Source: CAYOSF01 sp964406605
GTDB lineage: Bacteria > Chloroflexota > Dehalococcoidia > DSTF01 > RBG-16-68-14
Assembly: GCA_964406605.1 (NCBI GenBank)
Contig: CAYOSF010000015.1
Coordinates: 1 to 64,000, forward strand
Direction of reading: 5' to 3'
Length of the DNA: 64,000 nucleotides
Within the stretch, counting starts at the first letter, position 1. Each line of letters opens with the position of its first letter. The translations under genes and the position numbers were made by a program. This document shows, piece after piece, positions 15,792 through 25,142 of the stretch. The notes beneath the pieces were generated by a model, which saw only the letters and a program-made list of their open reading frames with translations, had not been told where the DNA came from and did no database searches.

Positions 15792-17047
15792 CTGAACAGA
15801 CCCGCGTACTCATCGTCGACCACGACCCGGATGTGCGCTACCAGGTCCAACAACTGGCCGCACAGGCCGGCCTCGACGTCTGCGGCCAAGCAGGGCTCGG
15901 AACGGAAGCGGTCGCACTTGCCGCGGACGTCCGTCCCGATGCGATCTTGTGCGGACTGAAGGAACCCGTCGTGCGGGTCCAGCGCACGATCGAATCGCTG
16001 GCCCACAACCTGCCGGACGTGCCGGTCATCGCCTACTCGGAGGTCAGTGACCTGGAGGTGGTGCGAAAGGCGATGATAGCAGGCGCCAGGGACTTCCTCA
16101 GGGCCCCGCTCAAGACTGACGAGATGCTGATCTCCGTCACCGCTGCGCTCGACTCGGAGGAGCGCCGGCGACTGCGTGAGGACGGCCGTGGCAGCCTGGG
16201 GCCAAGGGGCAGCGTCATCACCATCTTCGGGGCAAAGGGCGGTGTCGGGAAGACGACTGTGGCGACGAACCTCGGGGTGGCGCTGACCAGGCACGCCCAA
16301 CAGGCGACGGTGCTCGTGGATGCGGACGACTCGTTCGGAGACACGGCGCCCACGCTGGCGCTGATGCCGTCAGGGACAGTAACGGAGGCGCTGCGCTCGC
16401 TGGATGGCGGGGACGGCAACGATGTGGAGAAGTCGTTCAGCTACCATGGCTGCGGTCTCGCGGTGCTGCCGTCCCCGGAGAGTCCGTTCGAGTGGAGGGG
16501 GATCACGGGTGATCGGATGCAGCAGTTGGTGCAGTATCTTGCCCGACGGTTCGACGCCGTGCTGGTGGACACGGGTGCAACGCTGAGTGAGGTGAATCAG
16601 GCTGTCCTGGAGGCCTCCTCGCTCATTCTCTGGATCACGACGCCGGAGTACGCGAGCGTTCGAGACGCTCTGCATGCGCTTCGGGCGGTGCGAAGCATGG
16701 GCCTGCCGGAAGACCGCATCCGCGTCGTCCTGAACGCCGTGTCACCGGAGATCGAGGTTCGGTCGCAGGTCATTGAGGAAGCGCTGGCGCGGGAGATCTT
16801 CTGGACCATTCCATACGATCGGGACCTGCGGCGCGGTGCCCAGGTGGGGCGGAGCCTCGTCGATGACCCTCATCCGCGGAGTCCCGCCGCGGTCAGCCTG
16901 CAGGACCTGGCCCTGACCCTGAACGGTGCTTCGCCAAGGTCGGAGAAGGGTCGCTTTCTGCGCCGCTTCGGGCGCGCGCGCAACGGCGGTGCCCTCAGGC
17001 GTCCTCGGTTTGACTTGAAGGTCGTGCAGAGGGAGGTCGAGGCATGA
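15788..17047 (+). CDS. cpaE: CpaE/TadZ, receiver-ParA-like ATPase for Tad pilus localisation
   Basis: 419 aa. Residues 5-122 are an atypical receiver: the phospho-Asp is Gly56 (DAILCGLKEP) and the Lys is replaced in FLRAPLK, as is common in TadZ. From 142 a ParA/MinD-type ATPase follows, with the deviant Walker A KGGVGKTT at 150-157, the DADDSFGD loop and FDAVLVDTG. It is thought to place the pilus machine at its cell site. ATGA overlaps exist with cpaB and with cpaF, showing tight coupling. A basic C-terminal tail (RFLRRFGRARNGG) is extra. Confidence 0.9.
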   Translation: MTEQTRVLIVDHDPDVRYQVQQLAAQAGLDVCGQAGLGTEAVALAADVRPDAILCGLKEPVVRVQRTIESLAHNLPDVPVIAYSEVSDLEVVRKAMIAGARDFLRAPLKTDEMLISVTAALDSEERRRLREDGRGSLGPRGSVITIFGAKGGVGKTTVATNLGVALTRHAQQATVLVDADDSFGDTAPTLALMPSGTVTEALRSLDGGDGNDVEKSFSYHGCGLAVLPSPESPFEWRGITGDRMQQLVQYLARRFDAVLVDTGATLSEVNQAVLEASSLILWITTPEYASVRDALHALRAVRSMGLPEDRIRVVLNAVSPEIEVRSQVIEEALAREIFWTIPYDRDLRRGAQVGRSLVDDPHPRSPAAVSLQDLALTLNGASPRSEKGRFLRRFGRARNGGALRRPRFDLKVVQREVEA

Positions 17048-18378
17048 CCAGACTCCTCGTAGGAGATCGCCCTCGGACTCTCGAACCGCCGCCCCTGGAC
17101 ATGGAAGACGGGCAGCCGGACAGGGAGCAATCGGAGTTGGTATTTCAGGTCCACCAGCGTCTGCTACAGGAGTGCGATCTGGCCGCTCTCGAGAGGCAGA
17201 CGCCCGGCAGGGCGCGCGAGGCCGTTGAGGCGACGGTCCGCTCCCTGGTGTCTCACACCGCGACGGGTCTCTACGGCGAAGCGAAGGAGGCGGTGGTGCG
17301 CGCCGTCCTCGACGAGGCCGTTGGGTTCGGGCCCATCCAGCGGTTGCTGGAAGACCCGAGCATCTCTGAGGTCATGGTCAACGCGCCGGACGAGGTGTAC
17401 GCGGAGCGCGACGGCGTGATCTACTTGTCGGCGGTGCGGTTCCGCGACCAGGCGCACATCATGCGGATCGTCGACAGGATCATTGCCCCGCTGGGCAGGA
17501 GAGCTGACGAGTCCTCGCCGTACGTGGATGCGCGGCTCCCCGATGGCTCGCGGGTGAACGTGGTCATTCCACCGCTTGTCCCGCGAAGCCCGACGGTCAC
17601 CATTCGCAAGTTTCGCCCAGACAAGTACACCGTCGATGATCTCGTCCAGAACGGCACGTTGACCGAGTCACTCGCCGATCTGCTGGAGGCGTGCGTCCGC
17701 ATGCGGCTCAACATCGTCATCTCCGGCGGGAGCGGCACCGGCAAGACAACACTACTCAACGCGCTCTCGACCTTCATCCCAAACGTGGAGCGGATCATCA
17801 CGGTCGAGGATCCCATGGAGCTGAAGTTGCAGCAGCGCCACGTCATCTCGATGGAGGCCCGACCGGCGAACCTGGAGGGACGAAACGAGGTGACGCAGCG
17901 GGACCTCGTGCGGAACGCGCTTCGTATGCGTCCCGACCGCATCATCGTTGGAGAGGTGCGCGGGCCGGAGGCCTTCGACATGATGCAGGCCATGAATACC
18001 GGCCACGAGGGATCGCTGACCACCGTCCACGCGAACTCAACGCGCGACGCTTTGGCGCGCATTGAGAACATGATTCTGATGGCCGGACTGGACCTGCCCG
18101 TGCGCGCCATCAGGGAGCAGGTGTCCTCCGCTCTGCACCTGGAGCTGCAGGTGGCGCGGTTCAGCGACGGCAGCCGGAGAGTGGTGTCCGTCACCGAGAT
18201 CACCGGCATGGAAGGCGATGTCGTCACGACGCAGGACCTGCTCCGGTTTGTGGAGACCGGCATTTGTGAAGGCAGCCTGATGCCTACCGGAATCACTCCG
18301 ACATTCGCGGAGACGTTCGCCCGGGCCGGCTGCAACGTAGACTTGGGTATGCCCCCCGGCCGCGGATGGGGTCGGTAG
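17044..18378 (+). CDS. cpaF: CpaF/TadA, Tad pilus secretion ATPase
   Basis: Hexameric type II/IV-secretion-family motor that powers pilus assembly from the cytoplasm. It is 444 aa, a normal length. Walker A GGSGTGKTT is near residue 229, the Asp box is TVEDPMEL, Walker B is RIIVGEVRGPE, and the His box is TGHEGSLTTVHANS. The N-terminal region has the family segment PSISEVMVNAPDEVY. It overlaps cpaE by four bases. The tadB start overlaps or abuts its stop (TAGTGATG). Confidence 0.95.
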   Translation: MTRLLVGDRPRTLEPPPLDMEDGQPDREQSELVFQVHQRLLQECDLAALERQTPGRAREAVEATVRSLVSHTATGLYGEAKEAVVRAVLDEAVGFGPIQRLLEDPSISEVMVNAPDEVYAERDGVIYLSAVRFRDQAHIMRIVDRIIAPLGRRADESSPYVDARLPDGSRVNVVIPPLVPRSPTVTIRKFRPDKYTVDDLVQNGTLTESLADLLEACVRMRLNIVISGGSGTGKTTLLNALSTFIPNVERIITVEDPMELKLQQRHVISMEARPANLEGRNEVTQRDLVRNALRMRPDRIIVGEVRGPEAFDMMQAMNTGHEGSLTTVHANSTRDALARIENMILMAGLDLPVRAIREQVSSALHLELQVARFSDGSRRVVSVTEITGMEGDVVTTQDLLRFVETGICEGSLMPTGITPTFAETFARAGCNVDLGMPPGRGWGR

Positions 18379-18380
18379 TG

Positions 18381-19355
18381 ATGGCTCTGGCGGCAAGTCT
18401 GTTCCTCTTCCTGGCCCTTCTCTCGGCCGCCGTCTGTCTACTCAGCCCAACTTGGAGCAGGCGCGACAGGGTGGAGGAGCGCGTCCGCTCGCTTGGAGCC
18501 GGGGGGAGCGTTGGGGAACCCCTTCGGGTTCAGGGCCCGAGCCCAACGAGGACCGGTTCGGCTGTCCTGCTTTTTCGGCGGCTGCTGGGCCGCGCCGTAT
18601 CGGGCGAAGCTGCCGCGCGCGAGCTGCGGCAGGCGAACCTACCCCTTCGTGCGGGCGAACTGATCCTTGTCCGGTTGTTGTTGGCGGTCCCATCCTTCAT
18701 CGTGACGGCGCTGCTACTCGGCTTCCAGCCCATCGGCCTTCTGGCGGCCCTCGGCGCTGGTTTCCTGGGGTACCTCATCCCCGGCTTCTTCCTGCGGGTC
18801 CTTCGGCGCCGGCGAGGCGCCAAGATTGAGAAGCAACTCGTCGAGTTCCTGCCAATGCTCGCCACCTCGCTCCGCTCGGGATTCGGACTGCAGCAGGGGA
18901 TCGAAGCGGCCGCGCACCAGTTCGACCCGCCTCTGGGGGAAGAGCTAGCCCTGGTTCTCAACGATGTTGGTCTCGGCGCGGCGATGCACGTTGCCCTGGA
19001 GGACCTGGGTCGACGCGTCGCCAACCCCGACCTCGACATCGTCATCACCGCGATCCTCGTCCAGCGCGCGACAGGGGGCAATCTGGCGGAGGTGTTGGAC
19101 AAGGCGGGCGAGACACTCCTGGAACGGGAGCGGGTCCGAGGGGATCTGCAAACGATGACGGCGCAGCAGCGCCTCACGGGGACCGTGCTCTCGATCTACC
19201 CCGTCGTCGTTGGCCTAGTCCTCCTTGCCATCTTGCCCGCCATGTGGTCCAGGTTGTTCACGGAGCCGGTCGGGCAGGTCCAGTTGGCGATAGCGGTCAG
19301 CTTGCAGGCGCTGGGCTTCCTCGGGATACAGCGAGTCCTGAGGGTCGAGTACTGA
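18381..19355 (+). CDS. tadB: TadB, Tad pilus inner-membrane platform protein
   Basis: About 324 aa. It has an N-terminal helix at residues 2-22 and central helix pairs around 85-135. A T2SF (GspF-like) domain carries the conserved KQLVEFLPMLATSLRSGFGLQQGIE and IVITAILVQRATGGNLAEVLD. Two C-terminal helices complete it. TadB and TadC form the membrane platform on which CpaF acts. ATG 18381 is chosen; in-frame starts at 18366 and 18378 overlap the cpaF stop and are equally possible. Confidence 0.9.
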   Translation: MALAASLFLFLALLSAAVCLLSPTWSRRDRVEERVRSLGAGGSVGEPLRVQGPSPTRTGSAVLLFRRLLGRAVSGEAAARELRQANLPLRAGELILVRLLLAVPSFIVTALLLGFQPIGLLAALGAGFLGYLIPGFFLRVLRRRRGAKIEKQLVEFLPMLATSLRSGFGLQQGIEAAAHQFDPPLGEELALVLNDVGLGAAMHVALEDLGRRVANPDLDIVITAILVQRATGGNLAEVLDKAGETLLERERVRGDLQTMTAQQRLTGTVLSIYPVVVGLVLLAILPAMWSRLFTEPVGQVQLAIAVSLQALGFLGIQRVLRVEY

Positions 19356-19365
19356 GGCGAATGCC

Positions 19366-20280
19366 GTGCTGCTGAGCATTCTCGTCTCCGCGTCGCTCTT
19401 TCTTTCGCTGCTCCTGTTCGCCCTCTGGGCTCTGCGGGGAACCGCCAATTCAGTCGAAGTGCGCATCCAGGATCTGGCGCGTGAGGCGTGGCGGGAACCG
19501 GGCCTGTCGCCAAACCCTTTCCAGGAACGGGTCATTCTGCCCGCAGTCGAGCTAATCGGGAAGGGAGTGCTCTCCGCGCTGCCCGGCGGGTTCGCGCGCA
19601 GGATAGAACGGAGCCTGGTGCTCGCCGGCCAGCCCATGCGGGCCACGACCTTCTACGCGCTGGTGCTCAGCGCTGCAGGACTGCTTGCGGCTGCGTATCT
19701 GGGTCTGGTCTTCACAATCTCACGCGGCCCGCCCTCTACCGTGACGGTCGTCCCCGCGATCCTCTTCGGTATTGCGGGCGCGGCGCTCCCCGTCTTCTGG
19801 CTCTCGTCCCAGGCGCGCGTTCGCAAACGCGCCATGCTTCGAAGCCTGCCCGATTCCCTGGATCTCGTCACGATCTCCGTCGAAGCGGGGCTCAGCCTTG
19901 ACGGTGCGTTCCACCAAGTCGCCGAGAAGCAGCCCGGACCGTTTGCCGATGAGATCCGGCAGATGCTACGAGAGATCGCGCTGGGGAAGACGCGCAGACA
20001 GGCGCTGCTTGACCTCGGCGAACGCACCGAAATCGACGATGTCGGCACGTTCGTCAACGCCATCATTCAGGCGGAGCGGCTTGGGACGAGCCTGGCTCCC
20101 GTCTTGCGAGCACAGACGCAGCGCCTCCGCGTCCGGCGCCGACAGCGAGCGGAACAGGAGGCGAGGCGGGCACCGGTGAAGATGGTGTTTCCGTTGGTGT
20201 TCTGCCTCATGCCGTCGCTGTTCATCTTCATCCTGGGGCCCGTCGTGGTCAGCGTCGTTGACTTCCTTTCGAGCGCGTGA
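19366..20280 (+). CDS. tadC: TadC, Tad pilus inner-membrane platform protein
   Basis: 304 aa, GTG start ten bases after tadB. It is a paralogue of TadB, with T2SF-domain motifs RSLPDSLDLVTISVEAGLSLDGAF and DVGTFVNAIIQAERLGTSLAPVLR, then the typical TadC ending with RRAPVKMVFPLVFCLMPSLFIFIL. Membrane segments are predicted at the N-terminus, at about 95-150 and at the C-terminus. It ends the core Tad gene set; no tadD TPR gene and no prepilin peptidase follow. Confidence 0.9.
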   Translation: MLLSILVSASLFLSLLLFALWALRGTANSVEVRIQDLAREAWREPGLSPNPFQERVILPAVELIGKGVLSALPGGFARRIERSLVLAGQPMRATTFYALVLSAAGLLAAAYLGLVFTISRGPPSTVTVVPAILFGIAGAALPVFWLSSQARVRKRAMLRSLPDSLDLVTISVEAGLSLDGAFHQVAEKQPGPFADEIRQMLREIALGKTRRQALLDLGERTEIDDVGTFVNAIIQAERLGTSLAPVLRAQTQRLRVRRRQRAEQEARRAPVKMVFPLVFCLMPSLFIFILGPVVVSVVDFLSSA

Positions 20281-20343
20281 GCTGGGCCGAGTGTGGCTGT
20301 TGCGGGTTGAGGGCCGACGCAACGGCGAGGGGCGGGTAGAAGG

Positions 20344-20688
20344 ATGAGAATAGAGAATGCCACTCGCGGTACTGAGCTGGCGAGCAGAGCGCGCGTGGCG
20401 CGACGTTTCTGGAGCCGTCTCGTGGGACTGCTCGGGCGGGCATCGCTCCTTCACGGCGATGCGCTGGTCATCGAGCCGTGCAGGTCCGTGCACACAGCGT
20501 TCATGCGATTCGCCATAGACGTTGTCATGGTCGATCGGTCGCTCAGGGTGGTGAAGGTGGTGTCCGGTCTGAAGCCGTTTCGCGTGAGCGGAGCTTTGCG
20601 ATCCGCCGACGCGGTAGTCGAACTGCCCGGCGGAACGATCGTCGAGACAGGCACGGAAGTCGGCGACCAATTGGCGTTTCACGGTTGA
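20344..20688 (+). CDS. DUF192 family protein
   Basis: 114 aa small beta-rich protein. The family pattern is clear: ARRFWSRLVGLLGR, then HTAFMRFAIDVVMVDRSLRVVKV, then ADAVVELPGGT. DUF192 members are frequently found beside Tad loci or as secreted proteins, and no biochemical function is firmly established. No signal peptide is seen here. It follows tadC by 63 bases in the same direction and is probably part of the operon. Confidence 0.88.
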   Translation: MRIENATRGTELASRARVARRFWSRLVGLLGRASLLHGDALVIEPCRSVHTAFMRFAIDVVMVDRSLRVVKVVSGLKPFRVSGALRSADAVVELPGGTIVETGTEVGDQLAFHG

Positions 20689-20890
20689 AGAGGCGCTTTC
20701 GACGAACCCGGCCGTGCGGTGCCGGCGCTTGCGCAGCGGCACAGGCACCAACGCTCCACGTCCAGCAAGAAGGGGCCCCGCCAGCGAACTTCGGAAGTCG
20801 GCCGAAGACGAAGACTGGCGGTCTATGGGGATCTTCTGGATGTTCTCAAGAGTGCCCGGCATGCACGAGCGATCGCCGGTTCGGGTCCTC

Positions 20891-21703
20891 CTACGGCAAC
20901 GACTCGAGACCAAGAATCTCGAAGCCGCGCTCTCGCAGGCCGTCGATTATCGAAGGTAGCGCTTCCACAGTCGACCAGCGCTCGAAGTGAAGGATGATGA
21001 TGTCCCCGTTGCGAGCAACCTCGACGACGCGTCGCCGAACCGTCTCAGCATCTAGTCCCGACCGCCAGTCCTCCGGGTCGAGTGACCACAGCACGAGTCG
21101 GTAGCCAAGGGACGCGGCCACCGCGCGTACTCTTTCGTCCTGCCGGCCCAGCGGCGGCCTCACGAGCGGCAGCATAGTGGCGCCGGGCGCGACCCGGACG
21201 AGCGCGGCCTCCGTCAATTCGATCTCGGAGCGAAGATCATCGTCGGCAAGCAGCGTCAAGTCGCCGTGCCAGAACGTATGGTTGCACACCGTGTAGCCGG
21301 CAGCCACCCATCTCCTGACGAAATCCGGGTTGGCCTCAATCGCTGCGCCGATCAGGCAAGCCGTCGCGGGTGTGTTGTGCTCTTGGAGGATCTGCAGCAC
21401 CTCGTTCGTGTATCCGTAGCCGTCGTCGAACGTCAGGTAGACGGCGGGGCGCGCGGTGTCTCCTCTCGCCACGGCCGGAGGCGCCGGCGGAAGGGGGGTT
21501 GGGGTCATCGTCGGCTGCGCCGTCGGGGCCGGCGGCGTCGCCGTTCGTGTCTCCGTGGGCGTTGCCGGCGCGGCAGACGCGGCAGGCGTTCTTGTCGGCG
21601 TGGCTGTGGGGGATTGCTGTTCGTGCGAGGCAGAGGACGCGCGACCGCACGCGATTAGTGTCACGGCCACCAGGAGCAATCCCGCGACGACCGGCGACCG
21701 CAT
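20891..21703 (-). CDS. Lipoprotein polysaccharide deacetylase (CE4/NodB family)
   Basis: 270 aa extracellular enzyme predicted to remove acetyl groups from a cell-wall or secreted polysaccharide. It has a signal peptide with lipobox LIAC at about residue 18 and a Thr/Pro/Ala linker (residues 25-75). The NodB domain then shows motif 1 TFDDGYG (metal and base Asp-Asp), motif 2 NHTFWHGD (a variation on HxxxH), motif 3 RPPLGRQDERV, motif 4 LWSLDPEDW and motif 5 IIILHF. ATG 21703 is chosen because AGAAAGGAAG precedes it and it begins the signal peptide. Confidence 0.88.
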   Translation of the reverse strand: MRSPVVAGLLLVAVTLIACGRASSASHEQQSPTATPTRTPAASAAPATPTETRTATPPAPTAQPTMTPTPLPPAPPAVARGDTARPAVYLTFDDGYGYTNEVLQILQEHNTPATACLIGAAIEANPDFVRRWVAAGYTVCNHTFWHGDLTLLADDDLRSEIELTEAALVRVAPGATMLPLVRPPLGRQDERVRAVAASLGYRLVLWSLDPEDWRSGLDAETVRRRVVEVARNGDIIILHFERWSTVEALPSIIDGLRERGFEILGLESLP

Positions 21704-21890
21704 GCGTTCTTCCTTTCTCTGACAGGCGCACGAGGGCAGGAACTTATCACGATACCTGTGAGGCGGCCCGTGTGGCAAGCGCGACGATCCAAAGAATGGA
21801 CGCTGGCCTTCCCGGCCTCGCGAGAATTCCACGTGTTTGTGGCCTAGCTGCACTGTCACCGGAGCCGCCGCCGTAGTGGGGCGACACGGG

Positions 21891-21919
21891 TTGACGAAGT
21901 CGTCCATGGGTGATACGAT
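21891..21919 (+). promoter_or_regulatory. Sigma70-type promoter of the methyltransferase gene
   Basis: TTGACG, a 17-base spacer and TACGAT. The expected start of transcription is near 21926, leaving a leader of about 145 bases before the TTG start at 22071. The rest of 21704-22070 holds no gene that I recognise. Confidence 0.65.
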
Positions 21920-22070
21920 CCGCGAGACTTCGGATCGACGGGACATCGACTGCCAGCGCCTCGTGCGCATGGCCTTCCCCCTCGGGCTCGGTTCGCCTGC
22001 TGAAATCGAGTTAGCCCGAACAACGCGGCGGCGAGCCTGGTGATTGTGAGGTGAGCGAGGAGGTTCCACT

Positions 22071-22790
22071 TTGAAGCCGGCATGGTATGAGGCCTTCGGC
22101 GATGCCCTGGGCGAGGGCTACCTGAGGTATCCGTGGGTGTCAACCACAGTACCTGACTGCGACTATATGGAGCGTATCTTGGACGTCAGGCCCGGTGACA
22201 GATTGCTGGACGTGGGGTGCGGCGTAGGGCGGCACGCTATCGAGCTCGCCGGACGGGGCTATCGGCTGACCGGCATCGATATCTCGCGCGGCCTGCTGAG
22301 CGTCGGGGAGAGGCTCGCCCGCGAGGCCGGCGTGGACGTGGAGCTGCGGCACTTGGACGCCAGGCTGTTGGACTACGATTCGGGGTTCGACGCCGCATAC
22401 AGCATCTGTGAGGGCGCCTTCAGCCTCGTTCCCACCGACGACGATAACCTGGCCATCCTGGAGGGCATGCGTAGGGCGGTGAGGCCTGGTGGCAGGGTGC
22501 GCGTTGGGAGCGGTCACGTCTATCACACGCCGGAGAAGTTCTCCCGGCTTGATCCAGTGAACAACGCGGAAGACATCGGCGGAAGTGCCAAGCTCTTCGA
22601 TGAGGAGCCGGACTTCCCAGAGGACGCGCGTTCCCTGGCCTTCACCGCCAGGGAATTGCGGCTGATGTGCCGTCTCGCCGGTCTGGAATGCTTGGCGGTG
22701 TACGGCGGTGTCGCGGGCAACTACACGGAGCGACCGCCCAGGCGAGGGGATTGGGAACTCATCTTGCTGGGGCGGCGTCCCGAGGCGTGA
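22071..22790 (+). CDS. Class I SAM-dependent methyltransferase
   Basis: 239 aa. Motif I is LLDVGCGVGRHAIEL (residues 44-58), motif post-I is LTGIDIS, and motif II is around FDAAYSICEGAFSLV. LEGMRRAVRPGGRVRVG is the usual motif III helix-loop. The substrate is unknown. The start is TTG with GAGGAGG eight bases ahead; no ATG nearby fits. A good promoter lies 150 bases upstream, so it is likely monocistronic. Confidence 0.85.
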   Translation: MKPAWYEAFGDALGEGYLRYPWVSTTVPDCDYMERILDVRPGDRLLDVGCGVGRHAIELAGRGYRLTGIDISRGLLSVGERLAREAGVDVELRHLDARLLDYDSGFDAAYSICEGAFSLVPTDDDNLAILEGMRRAVRPGGRVRVGSGHVYHTPEKFSRLDPVNNAEDIGGSAKLFDEEPDFPEDARSLAFTARELRLMCRLAGLECLAVYGGVAGNYTERPPRRGDWELILLGRRPEA

Positions 22791-22923
22791 GCGAATACAG
22801 GCCTGCGCGAGGTTGGCCCCGGCCGCCGCTCCCTGCTCCGGGGAAAGCCAGATGCAAGAAGCGTCGGCGCGATCCCGACAGTGATCGAGGAGACGTCCGT
22901 GGGGGGTGGTCCCTAGTCGCCCG

Positions 22924-25116
22924 TCAGAGCGGCCACCGCTTCTTGATCTCAACCTGAGCCAGGCCGGACGACGTTAGGACCTCCACCTGTACCCTCTGGC
23001 CGCGACGGCGGAACTGCAAGTCGACCTCTCCGCGTCCCACGCGAAGTCTCCGCACCTGCACTGCGTTCAGCCAGTAGGGCAGGCGAGGCCGAACGATGCT
23101 CAGCACCCCGTCTTGGGCATCTGCTTGAAGGCCGAGGATGGCCTGAAGGATCATTGGGAATGCGCCGGCGGCCCATCCCTGGGGACGACACGCTACCGGG
23201 TATGGGACCGGCGACTGGTAGGGATTGCGCGCGTCACCGGCGAAGAGCTCGGGCAGGCGGTAGTAGGGCAGGCAAAGCGCGGCGTCGAGGAGGCCGGTGG
23301 CAACCTCGTTCAGCTCGTCCTCAAAGCCATACTTCTTGAACCCAAAGGCGGCGATGGCGTTGTCGTGGGGCCAGACGGTTCCCAGGTGGTACCCTAATGG
23401 ATCGTACCGGGGGTTGGAGTGGCTCAACGTGCGTATGCCCCAGCCGCTGAAGAGGTCGTTCGCCAGCATTCTCTCGACGACAGTATCCGCTCGGTCGCGG
23501 GCCACCAATCCCGTCCACAGAGCATGGCCGACGTTTGAGGAGACGGCCGCGCACGGGCGCTTCTTGCCATCCAGGGCCAACCCATAGAACCTCTCATCCT
23601 CGAGCCAGAACGATTGGGCGACCCTCCGACGCAGCGCTCGCGCCTCTGCCGCCAATCGCGTTGCAAGGGACCCGAGCCCCAGCGCTTCCAGGACCGGTGC
23701 GATGCGTCGCTTCGCCGCGTACACGTATCCCTGCACCTCGATAGTTGCGATGGGCGGCTCCGCAAGTGAACCGTCGCCGTGGACGATGGCGTCGTTCGAG
23801 TCCTTCCACCCCTGATTGACAAGACCTCGCTCCGACCGCTTGGAGTACTCCACCAGGCCATCTCCATCGGTGTCGCCATAGTGATGCAGCCAGTCGATGG
23901 CCGCGAGCAGGTTCGGCCGTAACTGCTGCATGAGTCGGCGGTCGCCTGTCCAGGCGTAGTACTCGGCGGCCAGAAGCAGGAAGAGCGGCGTGGAATCGAT
24001 GCTGCCAAAGTACGGGCTGAACGGGAGCTCGCCGGATTGAGAGAGCTCGCCCCGGCGGTATTCGTGCAGGATCTTGCCGGGCTCTTCATCGCGCCATGGG
24101 TCCAGTTCTTTGCCTTGCCGGCGCGCCAGCGCCTTCAGCGTGTCCCGGGCGGTCTGGGGGCGGAATGCCAGCGTCTGAAGGCTCATGATGAGGCTGTCGC
24201 GGCCGAACAGCGCATCGAACCAAGGTGTGCCTGCGACCTGGTACGGGCCAGCTTCGTCAGTCTCGTCCCAGAGCATTCGCAGGTCGCTCAGGGAGCGGTG
24301 GAGCACCTTGTTGAAGAACTCGTTGTCGGTGAAGACCTGAGTGCAGCCGGCCAGCCACCGCCCGTGGGAGTCGGCGACGCTCTTGAACCGCGACCGCCTC
24401 TCTTCCCTGACGCGGGTGGCTGTCCCGCGCTCAAACGACACGGTGATGTGCGCTGTCCAGCTCTCGCGGTGCGACAGGCTCACCTGGAATACCGCCCCCT
24501 CGGCCGACAGAAGTCGGGGCTTGGGTGTGAACGTGACGACAGTCCTCCGCTCGGCGCCATCGACGCCGCGGTACGCATATCTCACCGAACCCGACATCTC
24601 GCGTGGAACCTTGTTTCCGCCCCGCCGCTTTCGTTCATAGCCGCGGACCTCGAAGATGTTGGCGAAGTCGGCTGCCAGGTCGAAATGGAGCTCCAACGTC
24701 ACCGGCTTGTCGTGGTAGCTGGTCACCTGGATGGTCTCCTCAAGCACATCGGCGATCACCCGTTGGCGGCGCACCTGGATCCTGCCCAGAGGGATCTCCT
24801 GCCCATTCGAGTTTCGCAGCTTGGGGTTCGTGAGAACGTGCTCGGACGCGAAGCCCAGCTCGGCCGTGGAAAGCAAGACCACAGGCGGCGACGTGTGAAA
24901 GTAGAAGTTGAACCCGGACAGGTGACGCGTATCTGAGTGGTACAAGCCGAGCCCGCGGTCGTTGCCCACGGGCACGTTGCCGTTCTGGTCGGTGAGGAGG
25001 AAGGCATTGCCCTCGCGGATGATGAGGGCATCGTGGATATCCTCGATGCCCATCGGTTCCCCTTCTGCGAGGGTCCGGCGCAGTTTGGTGAGAAGGCGGC
25101 CCTTAGTCGTCTTCAT
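22924..25116 (-). CDS. Glycogen debranching enzyme-like amylo-alpha-1,6-glucosidase
   Basis: 730 aa. Residues 25-230 are the GDE_N_bis type N-terminal beta domain (GNAFLLTDQNGNVPVGNDRGLGLYHSDTR in sequence, split around the loop). A (alpha/alpha)6 catalytic region follows from about 290 (WFDALFGRDSLIMSLQTL, then FGSIDSTPLFLLLAAEYY, and the C-terminal YRLPELFAGD). Such proteins hydrolyse alpha-1,6 branches or act on other oligosaccharides. No signal peptide is seen, so it is probably cytoplasmic. It is the last gene of a minus-strand set with BON, GT4 and TreT genes, suggesting storage or compatible-solute carbohydrate metabolism. Confidence 0.85.
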   Translation of the reverse strand: MKTTKGRLLTKLRRTLAEGEPMGIEDIHDALIIREGNAFLLTDQNGNVPVGNDRGLGLYHSDTRHLSGFNFYFHTSPPVVLLSTAELGFASEHVLTNPKLRNSNGQEIPLGRIQVRRQRVIADVLEETIQVTSYHDKPVTLELHFDLAADFANIFEVRGYERKRRGGNKVPREMSGSVRYAYRGVDGAERRTVVTFTPKPRLLSAEGAVFQVSLSHRESWTAHITVSFERGTATRVREERRSRFKSVADSHGRWLAGCTQVFTDNEFFNKVLHRSLSDLRMLWDETDEAGPYQVAGTPWFDALFGRDSLIMSLQTLAFRPQTARDTLKALARRQGKELDPWRDEEPGKILHEYRRGELSQSGELPFSPYFGSIDSTPLFLLLAAEYYAWTGDRRLMQQLRPNLLAAIDWLHHYGDTDGDGLVEYSKRSERGLVNQGWKDSNDAIVHGDGSLAEPPIATIEVQGYVYAAKRRIAPVLEALGLGSLATRLAAEARALRRRVAQSFWLEDERFYGLALDGKKRPCAAVSSNVGHALWTGLVARDRADTVVERMLANDLFSGWGIRTLSHSNPRYDPLGYHLGTVWPHDNAIAAFGFKKYGFEDELNEVATGLLDAALCLPYYRLPELFAGDARNPYQSPVPYPVACRPQGWAAGAFPMILQAILGLQADAQDGVLSIVRPRLPYWLNAVQVRRLRVGRGEVDLQFRRRGQRVQVEVLTSSGLAQVEIKKRWPL

Positions 25117-25142
25117 GCGTTGTCATGGTAGGGTAGACTTTG

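Noticed and set aside
20714..20959. Small plus-strand frames after the DUF192 gene
   Set aside because: They run into the opposite deacetylase gene and show no conserved pattern.
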